In this document: piece by piece, positions 12,965 to 13,549 of the stretch | How positions within the stretch are numbered: position 1 is the stretch's first letter | Layout of the letters: each line of letters opens with the position of its first letter | DNA from: Stenotrophobium sp040387055 | GTDB lineage: Bacteria; Pseudomonadota; Gammaproteobacteria; Nevskiales; Nevskiaceae | Direction of reading: 5' to 3' | NCBI GenBank assembly: GCA_040387055.1 | Contig: JAZKEM010000241.1 | Coordinates: forward strand, 1-13,549 | Length of the DNA: 13,549 bases | Program-made: the position numbers and the translations under genes | The notes under the pieces: generated by a model | Seen by the model: only the letters and a program-made list of their open reading frames with translations | Database searches by the model: none | Told to the model about the DNA's origin: nothing

Positions 12965-13549
12965 CTAAGTGGATTTGAATCCGATGCGCTGATGACTGTT
13001 ATCGCAGAACGGTTTAGTGGCACTGGCACCACAACGGCATAAGCGCGCCTGCTCCACGCGAGAGACAACACGCCCGGTGCCTGCCGTGATTTCCAGATTG
13101 CCGCGAATCTGCAAGGGCCCATTGAATTCCGGATCGATGCTGAGCACGCCATCACGCACCGCCAGCATGTCGGCACTGGTGCCGTTGACGCCGGTAGCAG
13201 GTTCACCGCTGGCAGAAAAATTAACCTCGTGATGCGAACCATCGCAGAACGGTTTGTTCTTGGAGGCGCCGCAGCGACATAGCGTCATGCGATAACCGAT
13301 CTGTTCGCCATCGAGTCGGATATCACCACGGACTGCATAGGGACCCGCCTCGCGGACAGCCACCAGATTCACTGGCGGCACGCCTTCATCCGCTTCGCCA
13401 TCTTTACGCGTGTAGCGGATTGCCCCTGACGGACAGCCGTGCGCAATGTCGACCATCCGCTCTACCGGTATCGCGTCTGGCGAAATCCATGGCCCGACAA
13501 CATTGGCAATAAATACCTTGGGCGCACCAGTCACGCAGTAGCGCGCGTG
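12965..13549 (-). CDS. CDGSH iron-sulfur protein with two CDGSH motifs and N-terminal mono-cluster domain, truncated by window edge
   Basis: The gene continues past the right edge: in frame upstream of GTG 13534 the codons read HARYC, so that GTG is an internal Val and not the start. The N-terminal part (HARYCVTGAPKVF, then PWISPDA and GCPSGAIRY) matches the Fer4_19 type mono-cluster domain. Two CDGSH motifs follow, CRCGASKNKPFCDGSH and CRCGASATKPFCDNSH, each with the C-x-C...C-x3-H set that binds a [2Fe-2S] cluster. The second has Asn for Gly, a common variant. There is no signal peptide in the visible part. Electron transfer or iron-sulfur and redox sensing is likely. The membrane-protein gene follows 44 bp downstream. 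Confidence 0.9.
   Translation of the reverse strand, partial: HARYCVTGAPKVFIANVVGPWISPDAIPVERMVDIAHGCPSGAIRYTRKDGEADEGVPPVNLVAVREAGPYAVRGDIRLDGEQIGYRMTLCRCGASKNKPFCDGSHHEVNFSASGEPATGVNGTSADMLAVRDGVLSIDPEFNGPLQIRGNLEITAGTGRVVSRVEQARLCRCGASATKPFCDNSHQRIGFKST

Noticed and set aside
13532..13534. GTG as the start of the CDGSH gene
   Set aside because: Upstream in-frame HARYC supplies a conserved cluster Cys of the N-terminal domain, so the gene runs off the window.

Overview
The window is a proteobacterial chromosome segment of moderate GC. Betaproteobacteria are slightly favoured over Gammaproteobacteria, because an ispB gene followed at once by a tRNA-Pro gene and the style of the integrase fit that group; this is inference from gene content only. 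A compact 4.94-kb integrated element (955-5938) splits the chromosomal backbone.

Left flank (1-999): the 3' part of ispB, which makes the polyprenyl tail of ubiquinone, followed 5 bp later by an intact tRNA-Pro with anticodon CGG.

Integrated element (955-5938): an exact 45-bp direct repeat lies at both ends. One copy is the 3' part of the tRNA gene and the other is a displaced tRNA fragment. All seven element genes are on the minus strand. The first module, in transcription order, is a DUF4062 protein, an unrecognised 129-aa protein and a three-TM protein, the last two coupled by a 4-bp GTGA overlap. The second module is a ribbon-helix-helix regulator, a Rep_trans-family rolling-circle initiator or relaxase, an excisionase-like HTH protein and a tyrosine integrase, all overlapping. 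Between the modules is a 118-nt stretch that can fold into a compact three-way junction, next to a promoter whose -35 box overlaps an 8-bp inverted repeat. Matching tandem 7-bp motifs near both ends are candidate integrase arm sites. No phage structural genes or conjugation machinery are present, so this is probably a satellite-like or mobilisable element. The DUF4062 trio is its only obvious cargo and is the best candidate for an undescribed system, plausibly anti-phage defence.

Right flank (5939-13549): rlmA (23S rRNA m1G745 methyltransferase), a COG2509-type FAD-dependent oxidoreductase, and a secreted thioredoxin-NHL protein of NHLRC2-like layout, all on the minus strand. After a 336-bp divergent intergenic region come dps (DNA protection and iron storage), a chloroperoxidase/esterase-type alpha/beta hydrolase and a cytosolic DsbA-like protein on the plus strand. 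A five-TM protein and a protein with two CDGSH motifs and a mono-cluster ferredoxin-like part (cut by the window end) follow on the minus strand. Redox and oxidative-stress functions recur in this flank.
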